DNA from: Tautonia plasticadhaerens
GTDB taxonomy: Bacteria > Planctomycetota > Planctomycetia > Isosphaerales > Isosphaeraceae
Assembly (NCBI RefSeq): GCF_007752535.1
Contig: NZ_CP036426.1
Coordinates: 6,138,001 to 6,202,000 of the forward strand
Length of the DNA stretch: 64,000 nt
Reading direction: 5' to 3'
The notes below the pieces were generated by a model that saw nothing but the letters and a program-made list of their open reading frames with translations, made no database searches and was not told the DNA's origin. This document shows positions 19,262 through 29,298 of the stretch, one piece after another (position 1 is the first letter of the stretch; the number at the start of each line of letters is the position of its first letter). A program made the translations under genes and the position numbers.

Positions 19262-19471
19262 TCACCGCCGGGCGGAGATGCAGAGCACGAACATGATGGC
19301 GATGCATCCGGCGCCCACGGCCAGGTAACCGAAGATGGGCTTGCCCTCGCTGGCCCCCTCGGCCGGCGGGGCCCCGAAGTTCGGGTCCTGTGCGTCCACG
19401 GCGGAGGGGGAGGCCAGGAAGAGGGCCAATGCGAGGGCCGCTCCCCGGCAGGGGCGGGCGATCGTGCTCAT
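19262..19471 (-). CDS. 69-residue exported single-pass membrane protein
   Basis: The ATG at 19469-19471 overlaps the stop of the HYExAFE gene (ATGA), so translation is coupled. The protein has a signal peptide (GAALALALFLASPSAVDA, cleavage expected near AVDAQ), a short Pro/Gly/Ala-rich middle and a C-terminal membrane helix (FGYLAVGAGCIAIMFVLCI) ending in SARR. The predicted mature form is a very small type I membrane protein of about 40 residues. No family is recognised. bioB starts 77 bp downstream on the same strand. Confidence 0.65.
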   Translation of the reverse strand: MSTIARPCRGAALALALFLASPSAVDAQDPNFGAPPAEGASEGKPIFGYLAVGAGCIAIMFVLCISARR

Positions 19472-20034
19472 CGGGACGGCTCCTTGGGGAGGGATGGTCG
19501 GCGAGGGCCCCGGGATTCGGGGGGGGCCGGGATCCAGTCGTCGAGGGGCCGGACGCGTCTTCGGAATTCCAGGCGAGCCATCGCCACGGCTTTCCAGGAG
19601 GGCCCGCGGGACCGGAGGTGGGCGATGTAGTCGTCGAGGCCGACCGCCCAGAAGCGATAGATCCGGCCCCGGAAGGCGAATCCCCCCTCCCCCGAGGGTA
19701 GGCCGAAGGTCGGCGGCCGCTCGGCATAGACGAAGGCGAGGAGGGACCGGAACGAGGGGCCGAACAACTCCTGCCAGCGGACCAGGCCGTCGAGGTCGTC
19801 GGTGGTCACCCAATTTTCCCAACGACGGCGGCCCGAAGCGTTCTTGCCGAGCTTCCCCTTGACCTCGACGACGAGGTTCAGGCCGGACCGGGGATAGAGC
19901 AGGAAATCCGGGGATTTCAGGTCGCCTTCGCCCGCCACCGCGCGCCGGGCCTCGTCGATCGCGACGCAAGGGATGCGAAGGGATCGGACATGAGCCTCGA
20001 ACGCCGCCTCGTAGTGATTCGATCGATCGGCCAT
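19468..20034 (-). CDS. HYExAFE-family protein with a PD-(D/E)XK nuclease-like core
   Basis: This 188-residue protein starts at the ATG at 20032-20034. Residues 7-13 read HYEAAFE, the signature of the planctomycete HYExAFE family. Residues 42-61 contain PDFLLY, a short loop, and VVEVKGK, i.e. Asp43, Glu57 and Lys59 in the arrangement of a PD-(D/E)XK nuclease site, with Glu13 on the first helix in the place of the usual extra acidic residue. It then has RWENWVTTDDLDGLVRWQELFG and an FVYAERPP strand. I infer a restriction-endonuclease-like fold; the biological role is unknown. It overlaps the next small gene by 4 bp. Confidence 0.82.
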   Translation of the reverse strand: MADRSNHYEAAFEAHVRSLRIPCVAIDEARRAVAGEGDLKSPDFLLYPRSGLNLVVEVKGKLGKNASGRRRWENWVTTDDLDGLVRWQELFGPSFRSLLAFVYAERPPTFGLPSGEGGFAFRGRIYRFWAVGLDDYIAHLRSRGPSWKAVAMARLEFRRRVRPLDDWIPAPPESRGPRRPSLPKEPSR

Positions 20035-20167
20035 GGACGCCCCGATCCCCTGACCGTTACCCGCCCTCTCCCCGATCCCGTCGTGGGATCGTCGCCACCA
20101 AGATCCCCGACTCCTGAAGATCATACCATGGTGGTGCGACGGTCGCGAGCCCACGCCCGGCCGGTCT

Positions 20168-23002
20168 TCAATCCACGCGTTCACCGCCCCGGACCGTCGC
20201 GGGGGGCGGGTCTTTCGTAACGACCTGATCGGAGCTTCCCGGCACCCCCACGGTCCCCGACTCGGCCTTCCACTCGTCGATCAGGCAGGCGACGAGCCCC
20301 GTCCAGCCAGTCTGATGGGAGGCGCCGAGCCCGGCCCCCTCGTCGCCGTGGAAGTATTCGTAGAAGAGGGGGTAATCACGCCAGTTAGGGTCCGATTGGA
20401 AGACCCTTGAGCCGCCGAAGACCGGACGCATCCCTTCGGACGTCGCGCGGAAGATGGCGATCAGCCGATCGGCCAGATCGGCGGCCATCTCGTTGTAAGT
20501 GAGAACCGCGTCGCCCCGGCAAATCCCGTCGGTGTTCCCCCAGGCTTTGCCGAGCTTGCGCAGGGACTCGATGAGCAGGAAATTCGTCGGGAACCAGATC
20601 GGCCCCCGCCAGTTGGAGTTCCCCCCCTTGAGTTTCGAGACCGATTCGGCCGGCTCGTAGCCGACGACGCGGTCGTCGAACCGGAACGGGGCATCCGCGT
20701 GGGCCCGGGAGAGGCTCCGGATGCCATACTCGCTCAAGAATTCGTCCGGATCCCAGACACGCTCGAGCAATCGGTGGAGTTGTTCCCGGTCGACGATCGT
20801 CAGCACCAGGGTGACCCCCTGGCCATCTTCGCTCGGGCATTCGTGGACGACGTCGCTCACCAAGTCGGGGCGGTTCTTCAGGAACCAGGACAGGCTGGCC
20901 TTGAAGCTGGGGAACTGGTCGATCCAGGCCGATTCCAGCCGCTCGACCGCGTAGAGCGGGATCAGGCCGACGAGCGATCGGACGCGGAGCGTGTGGAACT
21001 CCCCGTTCGGATAGCGGAGCACGTCGTAGAAGAACCCATCAGCCTCGTCCCAGAGCTGATAGTCCCGTCCCCCCATCCTCTTCATCGCGGCGGCGACGTA
21101 CGCGTAGTGCTGGAAAAACTTCGTCGCCATCCCCTGGTAGACGGGGTTCTCCTTCGCTAGCTCCAGCGCGATCCGCATCAGGTTCAGGCAGAACATCCCC
21201 ATCCAGCCGGTCGCGTCGGCCTGCTCGATGACCGTGCCGTCCGCGAACGGCTCGCTGCGGTCGACGATCGTGATGTTGTCTAACCCGAGGAAGCCGCCCT
21301 CAAAGATGTTATTCCCCTGGCGGTCGACCTTGTTCACCCACCAGGCGAAATTGATCAATAGCTTGTGATAGCAACGTTCCAGGAATCCCCGATCCCTCGC
21401 CTCCCGCCCGTAGTGCTTCTGGTCGAACTGCGCGGCCATGTGGTAGACGCGCCAGACGGACCAGGCGTGGACGGGGGGGTTGAGGTCGGAGAATTCCCAC
21501 TCGTAGGCGGGAATCTGGCCGTTGGGGTGCTGGAACTGCTCGAAGAGCAGCACCCAGAGCTGATCCTTGGCGAATTGGGGGTCGACCAGCGCCAGCGGGA
21601 CACAATGGAAGGCCAGGTCCCAGGAGGCGAACCAGGGATATTCCCACTTGTCGCAGACGCTCATGATCCGCATCGAGTTCAGGTGCAGCCAGTGCTGGTT
21701 GCGGATTGACCATCGCGAGTCGGGCGGGGGCCAACCGGGGTCGTCTCCCCGGAGCCAGTCGTGGACGTCGAACAGGTAAATCTGCTTGGTCCAGAGCATC
21801 CCGGCCAGGGCCCGACGCTGGATCATCGCCTCGTCGTCCGAGGCGCCGATCGGCCTGATCGCCCCGTAAAATGAGTCAGCCTCGCCTCGCCTGAGGGCGA
21901 TCAGCTCGTCGATCGGCCCGAGGGGGTCGTCCTGACCAATCTTGTCGGAGAGCCTGAGCCGGACGGTCGCCGAACCCCCCGGAGGGATCGCCTCGAAGCG
22001 ATACAGGAGTCCGGCCTTCGTCCCGACCTCCGCCGGGTTGGTGCAGGCCTCGCCGTCGACCACCGTCCGATGGATCGCGTCCTTGACGAACGGCTTCCGG
22101 CTGACATTCCCCGGGCCGAAGACCCGGGGCATGTTCGTCTCGTTGTCGGTGAACAGCGGCTCCATGCCGGGGTCGACGTAGAGGCTCCGACGGCCCAGCG
22201 AATAGGGGATCGGCATCCCCTTGGGGATGGTGGACGGGGAGTCGTCGGCATACAACTCGACGAACGAGGGGGAGCGACGGGGGGCGATCGAGATCCGGGG
22301 CTCGTCCCCCTCGTCGAGGGGGCGGCCGTCTCCGCCCGCCCAGGACCAGGTATTCCGGAACCAGAGCTGAGGGATGATATGGAGGGGGGCGGGGTCGGGG
22401 CCTCGGTTCCTCGCGGTGACCCGGATCGCCAGGTCTTCCTCGTCGAATTTGGCGTACTCGATCTCGATGTCGAAATAGCGGTCGTCGTCGAAGGCGCCTG
22501 TGTCGATCAACTCGAATTCGAGTCCCTGGCCCTGACGGGCCCTGTTCTCATCGACGAGTTCCTCATAGGGGAATCGCCCCTGGGGATACTTGTAGAGGAA
22601 CGACATGTAGGAGTGCGTCGGCGTGTTGTCGACGTGGAAGTAGTACTCCTTCACGTCCTCCCCGTGGTTCCCCTCGGCCGGGGTCAGGCCGAAGAGACGC
22701 TCCTTGAGGAACGGGTCCCGACCGTTCCAGAACGCCGGGGCGAAGACGAGGATCTGGTAGCGGTCGCAGAGCCCGGCGATGCCGTCCTCCCCCCAACGGT
22801 ATGCCTTGCTGCGGGCGAGATCGTGCGGGAGGAAGTCCCATGCTTCGCCATCGGCGCTGTAGTCCTCCCGGACGGTGGCCCAGGACCGGTCGGAGACGTA
22901 GGGACCCCAACGCCTCCAACTCACGTTGTCCCGGTCGTCTCCCATGACGTCCAGTAGGCGACGATGCTCGGCCGTGGTCCGGAGCGGCTGCGATCCAGGC
23001 AT
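20168..23002 (-). CDS. Large GH63/MGH1-like glucosidase
   Basis: This 944-residue protein resembles bacterial GH63-clan glucosidases and mannosylglycerate-hydrolase-like enzymes, which release glucose or related sugars from small glycosides. An N-terminal beta domain (about 20-400) contains [19 protein letters not shown] and [16 protein letters not shown]. The (alpha/alpha)6 barrel contains [16 protein letters not shown] (Asp462, likely an active-site acid), [27 protein letters not shown] and, near the C-terminus, [20 protein letters not shown], where the general base region is expected. There is no signal peptide, so it is cytoplasmic. It is the last of a minus-strand run with tkt, rpiA and gnd, fitting sugar release feeding the pentose phosphate route. 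Confidence 0.85.
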   Translation of the reverse strand: MPGSQPLRTTAEHRRLLDVMGDDRDNVSWRRWGPYVSDRSWATVREDYSADGEAWDFLPHDLARSKAYRWGEDGIAGLCDRYQILVFAPAFWNGRDPFLKERLFGLTPAEGNHGEDVKEYYFHVDNTPTHSYMSFLYKYPQGRFPYEELVDENRARQGQGLEFELIDTGAFDDDRYFDIEIEYAKFDEEDLAIRVTARNRGPDPAPLHIIPQLWFRNTWSWAGGDGRPLDEGDEPRISIAPRRSPSFVELYADDSPSTIPKGMPIPYSLGRRSLYVDPGMEPLFTDNETNMPRVFGPGNVSRKPFVKDAIHRTVVDGEACTNPAEVGTKAGLLYRFEAIPPGGSATVRLRLSDKIGQDDPLGPIDELIALRRGEADSFYGAIRPIGASDDEAMIQRRALAGMLWTKQIYLFDVHDWLRGDDPGWPPPDSRWSIRNQHWLHLNSMRIMSVCDKWEYPWFASWDLAFHCVPLALVDPQFAKDQLWVLLFEQFQHPNGQIPAYEWEFSDLNPPVHAWSVWRVYHMAAQFDQKHYGREARDRGFLERCYHKLLINFAWWVNKVDRQGNNIFEGGFLGLDNITIVDRSEPFADGTVIEQADATGWMGMFCLNLMRIALELAKENPVYQGMATKFFQHYAYVAAAMKRMGGRDYQLWDEADGFFYDVLRYPNGEFHTLRVRSLVGLIPLYAVERLESAWIDQFPSFKASLSWFLKNRPDLVSDVVHECPSEDGQGVTLVLTIVDREQLHRLLERVWDPDEFLSEYGIRSLSRAHADAPFRFDDRVVGYEPAESVSKLKGGNSNWRGPIWFPTNFLLIESLRKLGKAWGNTDGICRGDAVLTYNEMAADLADRLIAIFRATSEGMRPVFGGSRVFQSDPNWRDYPLFYEYFHGDEGAGLGASHQTGWTGLVACLIDEWKAESGTVGVPGSSDQVVTKDPPPATVRGGERVD

Positions 23003-23119
23003 TGGGGGGAGGCATCCGGGGTGATCGGCCGTCCCGACCGGGTGGAGAGGCCGCGAGCCGGCGGGCCGAGTTCGGCCCGACCCCGGCCCCCCGTCGGGGC
23101 CGAGGACGGCCTGCCCGGC

Positions 23120-24145
23120 TCAGATGCCGGCCGAGTGCTTCTCGACGTGGCCGCCGAATTCCTTGCGCATGGCCGAGGTCACCTTGTCGGCATAGGTGGA
23201 CTCGCCCCGGGACGCGAACCGTTGATAGAGCGCGGTCGTCAGGACGTGCGCGGGGACGGCCTCGTCGATGGCGGCCTGGATGGTCCATCGGCCCTCGCCG
23301 GAGTCGGAGACCCGGCCGGAGAAGGCGTCGAGGTCGTGGTCCTTGAGTAGGGCCTTTGCCGTCAGGTCCAGCAGCCAGGAGCCGATCACGCTGCCCCGAC
23401 GCCAGACCTCGGTAACCTCCGAGAGATTGAAGTTGTATTGATACAACTCCGGGTCCCTCAACGGGGTCGTCTCGGCATCCTTCTCGTGCTGCCTCGACCC
23501 CACATCGGCGTGGCGGAGGATGTTCAGGCCCTCGGCGTACGCGGCCATGATGCCGTACTCGATCCCGTTGTGGACCATCTTGACGAAGTGGCCGGCGCCG
23601 GTCGGCCCGCAGTGCAGGTAGCCGTGCTCGGCGGTGCTGCCGTCAACCTGATCGCGGCCGGGGGTCCGTTCCGCGGTCTCCACCGGTGGGGCCAGCGCCT
23701 CGAAGACCGGGCCGAGCCGCCCGACCACCCCGGCCTCGCCGCCGATCATCTGGCAATAGCCGCGTTCCAGGCCCCAGACGCCTCCGCTGACGCCGACGTC
23801 GACGTAGTGCAGCCCCCTAGGCCCCAGCTCCTTGGCCCGTCTTATGTCATCGTGATAATGCGTATTGCCGCCGTCGATGATGACGTCGCCCGGCTCCAGC
23901 AGCGGGACGACCTTCCCGATCATCTCGTCGACGAAGGCCACCGGGATCATCAACCAGACCGGCCTCGGTGGCGCCAACCTGGAAACGAAGTCCTCCAGGG
24001 AATTCGTGCCGACGGCCCCGGCCCCGGTCAGCTCGTCGACCTTGTCGCGGTTCAGGTCGAACACGACGCATTCGTGGCCGGCCTGAAGGAGGCGACGGAC
24101 CATGCCCTCCCCCATCCGGCCCAGACCGATCATCCCCAGTTGCAC
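23120..24145 (-). CDS. gnd: 6-phosphogluconate dehydrogenase, short (GndA/YqeC) type
   Basis: This enzyme oxidatively decarboxylates 6-phosphogluconate to ribulose 5-phosphate. The 341-residue length is that of the short, often NAD-dependent form rather than the 470-residue classical enzyme. The N-terminal Rossmann motif is GLGRMGEGMVRRL. Then follow DGGNTHYHDDIRRA, DVGVSGGVWGLERGYC and GHFVKMVHNGIEYGIM with the catalytic Lys. Cofactor preference is an inference from length. rpiA lies 104 bp upstream on the same strand, so the product of this enzyme is the substrate of its neighbour. Confidence 0.95.
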   Translation of the reverse strand: MQLGMIGLGRMGEGMVRRLLQAGHECVVFDLNRDKVDELTGAGAVGTNSLEDFVSRLAPPRPVWLMIPVAFVDEMIGKVVPLLEPGDVIIDGGNTHYHDDIRRAKELGPRGLHYVDVGVSGGVWGLERGYCQMIGGEAGVVGRLGPVFEALAPPVETAERTPGRDQVDGSTAEHGYLHCGPTGAGHFVKMVHNGIEYGIMAAYAEGLNILRHADVGSRQHEKDAETTPLRDPELYQYNFNLSEVTEVWRRGSVIGSWLLDLTAKALLKDHDLDAFSGRVSDSGEGRWTIQAAIDEAVPAHVLTTALYQRFASRGESTYADKVTSAMRKEFGGHVEKHSAGI

Positions 24146-24249
24146 GAGCGACCCCCTTTTCCCGGCCGGGTTCTACCGATCGCGCCCGATCGGCACCGGC
24201 CCGTCCTCGAATGACACCTCGGACCCAAGACCCGCACCCTCGATCCGGC

Positions 24250-24924
24250 TTAACCGCTTCGCTTGAGGACCTCGACCGATCCGTCTTCCTGCTGCACGAG
24301 CACCATCCCGGCCATACCCAGGAACAGGCCGGTCTCGACGACTCCGGGGATCGCCCGGATCCGCCCATCCAGCTCCCGGGGATGCTCGGCGACTGAGGCC
24401 AGGTCGATGTCCAGCGTGTAATTGCCGTTGTCGGTAGGGACGGGCTGCCCCTCCCGCAATCGCAGCTCGCAGCTCAGCCCCATCCTCACCAACCTGCGGC
24501 GGACCAAGGGCAGTCCGAAGGGCACGACCTCGACCGGGAGCGTCGTGCAATAGCCCGTCCCCAAACGTCCCGTCAGCTTCTCCTGGCCGACGAGGATGAC
24601 GAGTTCCTTCGAATACGAGGCGACGATCTTCTCGCGGAGCAATGCACCGCCCAGCCCCTTGATCAGGTCCAGCCCGGGGTCGACCGCGTCGGCACCGTCG
24701 AAGGTCGCGTCGATCGCGTCGACGTCGTCCAGTCCGAGGAGCGGGATCCCGAACTCGCGGGCGAGGGCCTCCGTCGCACGCGAGGTGGCGATCCCCCGGA
24801 CGTCCAGCCCTCCCCGGACGTGCTGGCCCAGCAGCCGGACGAAGTCCGACGCGGCGTGCCCGGTCCCGAGCCCGATGACCGAGCCGTCCGATACCAGTTC
24901 TAACGCCTTCTCCGCGATCGTCAC
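24250..24924 (-). CDS. rpiA: Ribose-5-phosphate isomerase A
   Basis: RpiA interconverts ribulose 5-phosphate and ribose 5-phosphate. The 224-residue length is normal. The phosphate loop reads GLGTGHAASDFVRLL (GTG-H-A rather than the common GTGSTA). The catalytic segments DATFDGADAVDP and KGLGGALLREKIVA are intact, and the C-terminus has GNYTLDIDL and ETGLFLGMA. It lies between tkt (89 bp upstream) and gnd (104 bp downstream), giving a compact pentose-phosphate group. The spacing is loose enough for internal promoters, but none is obvious. Confidence 0.95.
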   Translation of the reverse strand: MTIAEKALELVSDGSVIGLGTGHAASDFVRLLGQHVRGGLDVRGIATSRATEALAREFGIPLLGLDDVDAIDATFDGADAVDPGLDLIKGLGGALLREKIVASYSKELVILVGQEKLTGRLGTGYCTTLPVEVVPFGLPLVRRRLVRMGLSCELRLREGQPVPTDNGNYTLDIDLASVAEHPRELDGRIRAIPGVVETGLFLGMAGMVLVQQEDGSVEVLKRSG

Positions 24925-25013
24925 GATCGGGCCCTTTCCTGATCCGGGCGGGGAGGAGGTCGTTGCTCGCCCGGCCCCGTACGAATTCGATTCTCCCCCG
25001 GCGACGACCCGGA

Positions 25014-27098
25014 TCAGGATGACGCCCCGGGGCCCCGGGAAACGAGTTCCTTCGCCCTGGAGACGAGGTTATCGACCGTGAAGCCGAATTTCTTCTGGAG
25101 TTCCTTCAGCGGGGCCGAGGCGCCGAAGGTCTGCATCCCGATCATGTGCCCTCGAGGGCCGACGTAGCGCTCCCAACCGAAGGTCGCCGCCTGTTCGACC
25201 GAGATCCGGGCGGTGAGATGCGGCGGCAGGACCTGCTCCCGGTACGAGGGGTCCTGGTGTTCGAACAGCTCCCAGCAGGGCATGCTCACGACCCGGGCCG
25301 GGACCCCCTCGGCCGAGAGCCGCTCGAAGGCCGAGGCGCAGAGCGGCACCTCGCTCCCGCTGGCCATTAGGATCACCTCCGGCTCGACGCCCGGTGGCGG
25401 ATCGGCCAGCACGTAGGCCCCCCGGGATAATCCGGACGCCGGGGCGTACTTCGATCGGTCCAAGGTCGGCACGTTCTGGCGGGTGAGCACCAGGCAGGCG
25501 GGCTCCCGCTTCAGCCGCATGATGAATCGCCAGGCCTCGACGACCTCGTTGGCGTCCCCCGGCCGGATCGTGAACATGTTCGGCACGGCCCGGAGCGACG
25601 CGAGCTGCTCGATCGGCTGGTGGGTCGGCCCGTCCTCGCCGACCCCGATCGAGTCGTGGGTGAAGACGTAGATGACCGGGATCTCCATCAGCGCCGCCAG
25701 GCGGATCGCCGGGCGGGAGAAGTCGCTGAAGATGAAGAAGCCCGAGCCGTAGGGCCGGACCTTCGACAGGGCCATTCCGTTGAGGCAGGCCCCCATCCCC
25801 AGCTCCCGGACGCCGAAGTGCAGGTTCCGGCCCTCGTAGGAATCGGCCTGGAAATCGCCCGCCTCCGGGGACTCGATCCGGGTCTTGGTCGACGGCGTCA
25901 GGTCGGCCGACCCGCCGATGAACCAGGGGACGTTCTTCGCGACCGCGTTGAGCACCTTCGACGACGCCTCCCGGCCCGCCTGACCCTTCTCGTCGGCCGG
26001 GAAGCTCGGCAGGTCTCGGTCCCAGCCGTCGGGCAACTCCCGGCGCTGCATCCGGTCGAGCTGGTCGGCCAGCTCCGGATGCCTCGCCTTGTACTCTTCG
26101 AACTTGACGTACCAGGCATCCCGCAACGACCTCCCGCGACGGCCGATCCCACCCTGGAAATGCTCGTAGACCCCCTCGGGGACGTGGAATGGCTCCGGGG
26201 AGAGGCCGAACCGCCGCTTGAAGTCGGCGATCACCTCCTCTCCCAACGGCTCGCCGTGGGCGGTGTGCGAACCCTCCTTGGCGGTCCCGTAGCCGATGTG
26301 GCTGTCGACGATGATTAAGGTCGGCCGATGCTTCTCGTCCTTGAAGGTGTGGAACGCCCGGGCGAGCATCTGCAGGTCGTTGGCGTCGCCGACCCGGGTG
26401 ACATTCCACCCCGCGCCGATGAACCGGGTGGCCACATCGTCGCTGAAGGCCAGGTCCGTCGAGCCCTCGATGGTGATCCGGTTGTTGTCGTAAATCCAGC
26501 AGAGGTTGGAGAGCTTGAGGTGCCCGGCGAGGCTGGCCGCCTCGGAGCTGGCCCCCTCCATCATGCAGCCGTCCCCGGCGATCGCGTAGACGTCGTAGTC
26601 GAACATCGGGAACTCGGGGCGGTTATAGTGGGCCGCCATCCACTTGCCCGCGACCGCCATGCCGACGCTCGTGGCGACCCCCTGCCCCAGCGGGCCGGTG
26701 GTCGTCTCCACCCCGGAGGTCCAGCGGTATTCCGGGTGGCCCGGGCACTTGCTGTCGAGCTGACGGAACTTCTTGATCGAGTCCAGGGGGACCGACGGCT
26801 CGCCGAGGATCTCGTACTCTGGGTCGACCGCCCGGACCCCGGTCAGGTGCAAGAGCGAGTAGAGCAGCATCGAGGCGTGCCCGGCCGAAAGGACGAATCG
26901 ATCCCGGTTCGGCCAGATCGGGTCGGCAGGGTCGAAGCGGAGGAACCCCTGCCAGAGCGCATAGGCGACCGGGGCGAGCGCGACCGGGGTCCCCGGGTGC
27001 CCGGAGTTCGCCGCCTGCACCGCATCCATCGAGAGGGTCCGGATGGTGTTGATGCAGCGCAGGTCGAGGTCGGCCTCGTTCTCGGTCGCGACGCTCAT
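25014..27098 (-). CDS. tkt: Transketolase
   Basis: Transketolase moves two-carbon units between sugar phosphates using thiamine diphosphate. I chose the ATG at 27096-27098 (MSVATENEAD), giving 694 residues, a normal length; the frame is open 70 codons further upstream but that part lacks family resemblance. Key motifs are SGHPGTPVALAP, RFVLSAGHASMLLYSLLHL, the ThDP/metal motif GDGCMMEGASSEAASLAGHL ending in DNNRITIEG, and the transketolase signature GVGEDGPTHQPIEQLASLR. It is the first gene of the tkt-rpiA-gnd group and starts 175 bp after the cytochrome gene on the same strand. Confidence 0.96.
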   Translation of the reverse strand: MSVATENEADLDLRCINTIRTLSMDAVQAANSGHPGTPVALAPVAYALWQGFLRFDPADPIWPNRDRFVLSAGHASMLLYSLLHLTGVRAVDPEYEILGEPSVPLDSIKKFRQLDSKCPGHPEYRWTSGVETTTGPLGQGVATSVGMAVAGKWMAAHYNRPEFPMFDYDVYAIAGDGCMMEGASSEAASLAGHLKLSNLCWIYDNNRITIEGSTDLAFSDDVATRFIGAGWNVTRVGDANDLQMLARAFHTFKDEKHRPTLIIVDSHIGYGTAKEGSHTAHGEPLGEEVIADFKRRFGLSPEPFHVPEGVYEHFQGGIGRRGRSLRDAWYVKFEEYKARHPELADQLDRMQRRELPDGWDRDLPSFPADEKGQAGREASSKVLNAVAKNVPWFIGGSADLTPSTKTRIESPEAGDFQADSYEGRNLHFGVRELGMGACLNGMALSKVRPYGSGFFIFSDFSRPAIRLAALMEIPVIYVFTHDSIGVGEDGPTHQPIEQLASLRAVPNMFTIRPGDANEVVEAWRFIMRLKREPACLVLTRQNVPTLDRSKYAPASGLSRGAYVLADPPPGVEPEVILMASGSEVPLCASAFERLSAEGVPARVVSMPCWELFEHQDPSYREQVLPPHLTARISVEQAATFGWERYVGPRGHMIGMQTFGASAPLKELQKKFGFTVDNLVSRAKELVSRGPGASS

Positions 27099-27273
27099 CG
27101 TGGCGGCTCTCCGGTGTGTCCGAACCCCGATTCCCGGCGCAATGGTCCCCGGGGGGGCGTTCGATCCACCAAAGAGATAATCCCGGTCGGCGAGGAAGGC
27201 AAGGACCTGGGACGGGCGATCCCGCCCACATCGGCGGCCAGGCCGCGAATCGCCGCCCGTTTGCCCAGCCGGT

Positions 27274-28836
27274 TTAGCGGGGCCGACCTCGATTCTCGAT
27301 CGGCACATTTTCCCCGCCTTCGAGACCGTCCTCCGCCTCCAGCAGCCGATCCATCAATCCATCAAACGCCTCGAGGATCGGGCCCGCTCGATCGGACCTG
27401 GGCGACGGCTCTTCCCGGGATCCGGGGCCGATGTGCGTCTCCTCGGGGAATTCGAGCGCGTCACCCACCTCTCGGATCGCCTGGAAGACGCCCTGGAGCC
27501 GTGTGACGTCCCCCGGGCGGGGCCGACCGGCTCGCAGCAGGGCATCCGCCTCGGACCCCGCCAATGCCCGGCACGCGAGGAAAAACTGTGCCGCGCCGTC
27601 CCGGTTCGAGATGATTCCATCGAGCTGACCGGGATCCTCGGCGAGAGAGGCGATCAGGTCGCGGAGGTCGTCCCGATCATACTCCGATCCTTCGAGGGCG
27701 GAGAGTCGCCCCCCCACGCTCCTGGCAAGCCGTTCGGCCTGCTCCGCGACCCGATCCCGATCCGGATAAGGTTCCCGCATCAGTCGATCGACTGCATCGA
27801 CGGGGCCAATCAGTCTCAGCTCGGTCTGACCGACCAGGGCCCGGCTCATCGGTAACGACCACGACGCCCAGGCCGGCGTACCGGGGATCTCATCCCCCCG
27901 GAAATTCCGGAGCCCCTCGTCGAGCAGGGAGTGATGACAGGAGTCACACGAGTACTCCGAAAACTCTGGCCAGGGCGACGCGTCCGGTCCGTCGGGAGGT
28001 CCGGAGACCCTCCCGGAGAGCACCTCCAGTCCCGCCCGCAGGGTGGCCAACTGGCCGATCGCCCAGTCCCGGACGAGGTCCCCGCTCGGGAGGCCGAGCT
28101 CGACCCGGGAGCCGTCGGCGGCCCGCTCGTCCCAATGCCTGGGCATCCGTTGCATATGGGACACGAGTTCGAACCTGAGGCGGGGATGCCCGGCCGCAAT
28201 CAGGTCGTGATTCACCGCTTGCCCCGGCCCCGATCCGAGATGGCACCTGAGGCAGACTGCAGCCCGATCGGCCGTCGAACCCAGGGATCGCATCGAGTCG
28301 GTCGCCTCGGGATATTGCTCGGGCCAACCCTCCCGGTAGTGAAGATCGACCCATCGCCCCGCTGCGCCATGGCAATCCTCGCAAGACACCCCGCTCGGGC
28401 CGATGGCCAGGCCGATCGGTCCGGTCGCATTGCAATCGATCGGGCCGAGCGACTTGACCAGATCGGGGGCATCGGCGCCGCCATGGCACCCCAGGCAGGT
28501 CGGATCCTCGTAGGGTGCCGTGCTGCGATGGAGATTGCGACGGATGGACTCGGATCGGCAGTCGAAGAGCGTGAGGAACGCGTCCGAATGGGGATCGAGG
28601 CTCGCCCAGGTGTGAAATTCGCTCCCCCCGGTGCCCCGGGGGGCGACCTTCCCGTGGCATCCCCTCCCCGAGCAGGACGCGGCGCCGACCCTCGCGGATC
28701 CGATTCCGATCTCGGATTCGGCGTCGACCGAGGGGGTGGACGGCCGGGTCGGCCGGTCATCGGCATCGATCCAGGCCGCCGCGACGAGAAGCGCCGGGGC
28801 CAGCAAGAGGAAAATCCGCGGGGGCCATCCGATCAT
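27274..28836 (-). CDS. Five-site multiheme c-type cytochrome
   Basis: From the ATG at 28834-28836 this is a 520-residue exported protein with a signal peptide (PPRIFLLLAPALLVAAAWI). It has four CXXCH heme sites (CLGCH, CEDCH, CLRCH, CDSCH) and one expanded CX4CH site (CSGRGCH), all in the N-terminal 340 residues. The C-terminal 180 residues are helical, heme-free and acidic. The arrangement matches planctomycete multiheme cytochrome c family proteins of unknown specificity, related to the cytochrome c554 group. It is divergent from the cytochrome b/decaheme/NuoEF operon at 29299 and shares the intergenic region with it, suggesting a common redox role. Confidence 0.88.
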   Translation of the reverse strand: MIGWPPRIFLLLAPALLVAAAWIDADDRPTRPSTPSVDAESEIGIGSARVGAASCSGRGCHGKVAPRGTGGSEFHTWASLDPHSDAFLTLFDCRSESIRRNLHRSTAPYEDPTCLGCHGGADAPDLVKSLGPIDCNATGPIGLAIGPSGVSCEDCHGAAGRWVDLHYREGWPEQYPEATDSMRSLGSTADRAAVCLRCHLGSGPGQAVNHDLIAAGHPRLRFELVSHMQRMPRHWDERAADGSRVELGLPSGDLVRDWAIGQLATLRAGLEVLSGRVSGPPDGPDASPWPEFSEYSCDSCHHSLLDEGLRNFRGDEIPGTPAWASWSLPMSRALVGQTELRLIGPVDAVDRLMREPYPDRDRVAEQAERLARSVGGRLSALEGSEYDRDDLRDLIASLAEDPGQLDGIISNRDGAAQFFLACRALAGSEADALLRAGRPRPGDVTRLQGVFQAIREVGDALEFPEETHIGPGSREEPSPRSDRAGPILEAFDGLMDRLLEAEDGLEGGENVPIENRGRPR

Positions 28837-29298
28837 TTCGGATCCTCTCCCTTCGCCGGGAGTGGCGTGCCGGAGGCGTCGAGGAGGAGGGTCGAGTCTG
28901 CGCTCCCCGGAGACCTGGATTACCATGCCACTGACGATCCGACTTCGCAAGCGACCGGCTCTTGACCGGGAAACCGGCGCCGGCCGGGGGGCAAACGGCA
29001 CCTGATTGACAGGCATACCTAAGCGATGCTAGGACATTCCTTGATCGACCGAACTCCCGACCCACCTCAGGAGAGGTCTCCGTCCCGTGTTCTCGGATGT
29101 GCCCGAGGTGCGACGCCGCCCTCAGCCGGCGATCCCCGTCGTCGCACCGATCGAGTTGACCCGGCCGATTGAGGCCCGGTTCGAGCGGGCCCGGTCCCTC
29201 GAGGGCGGCGAATCGCGGACGCGGTGACGGAGCCCGGGGCATGGCTTCGCGCCCGATCATCCCCCTCACGAGGCACTCTTGGACGTGGAGACGCGGTC
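28837..29298. other. Divergent intergenic region between cytochrome gene sets
   Basis: About 460 bp separate the divergent pentaheme and cytochrome b starts. A perfect TTGACA (29006-29011) on the plus strand is followed after 18 bases by TAGGAC (29030-29035), a weak -10, so plus-strand transcription may begin near 29040. In-frame GTG codons at 29224 and 29299 compete as the next gene's start. No conserved gene is seen inside. Confidence 0.4.
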
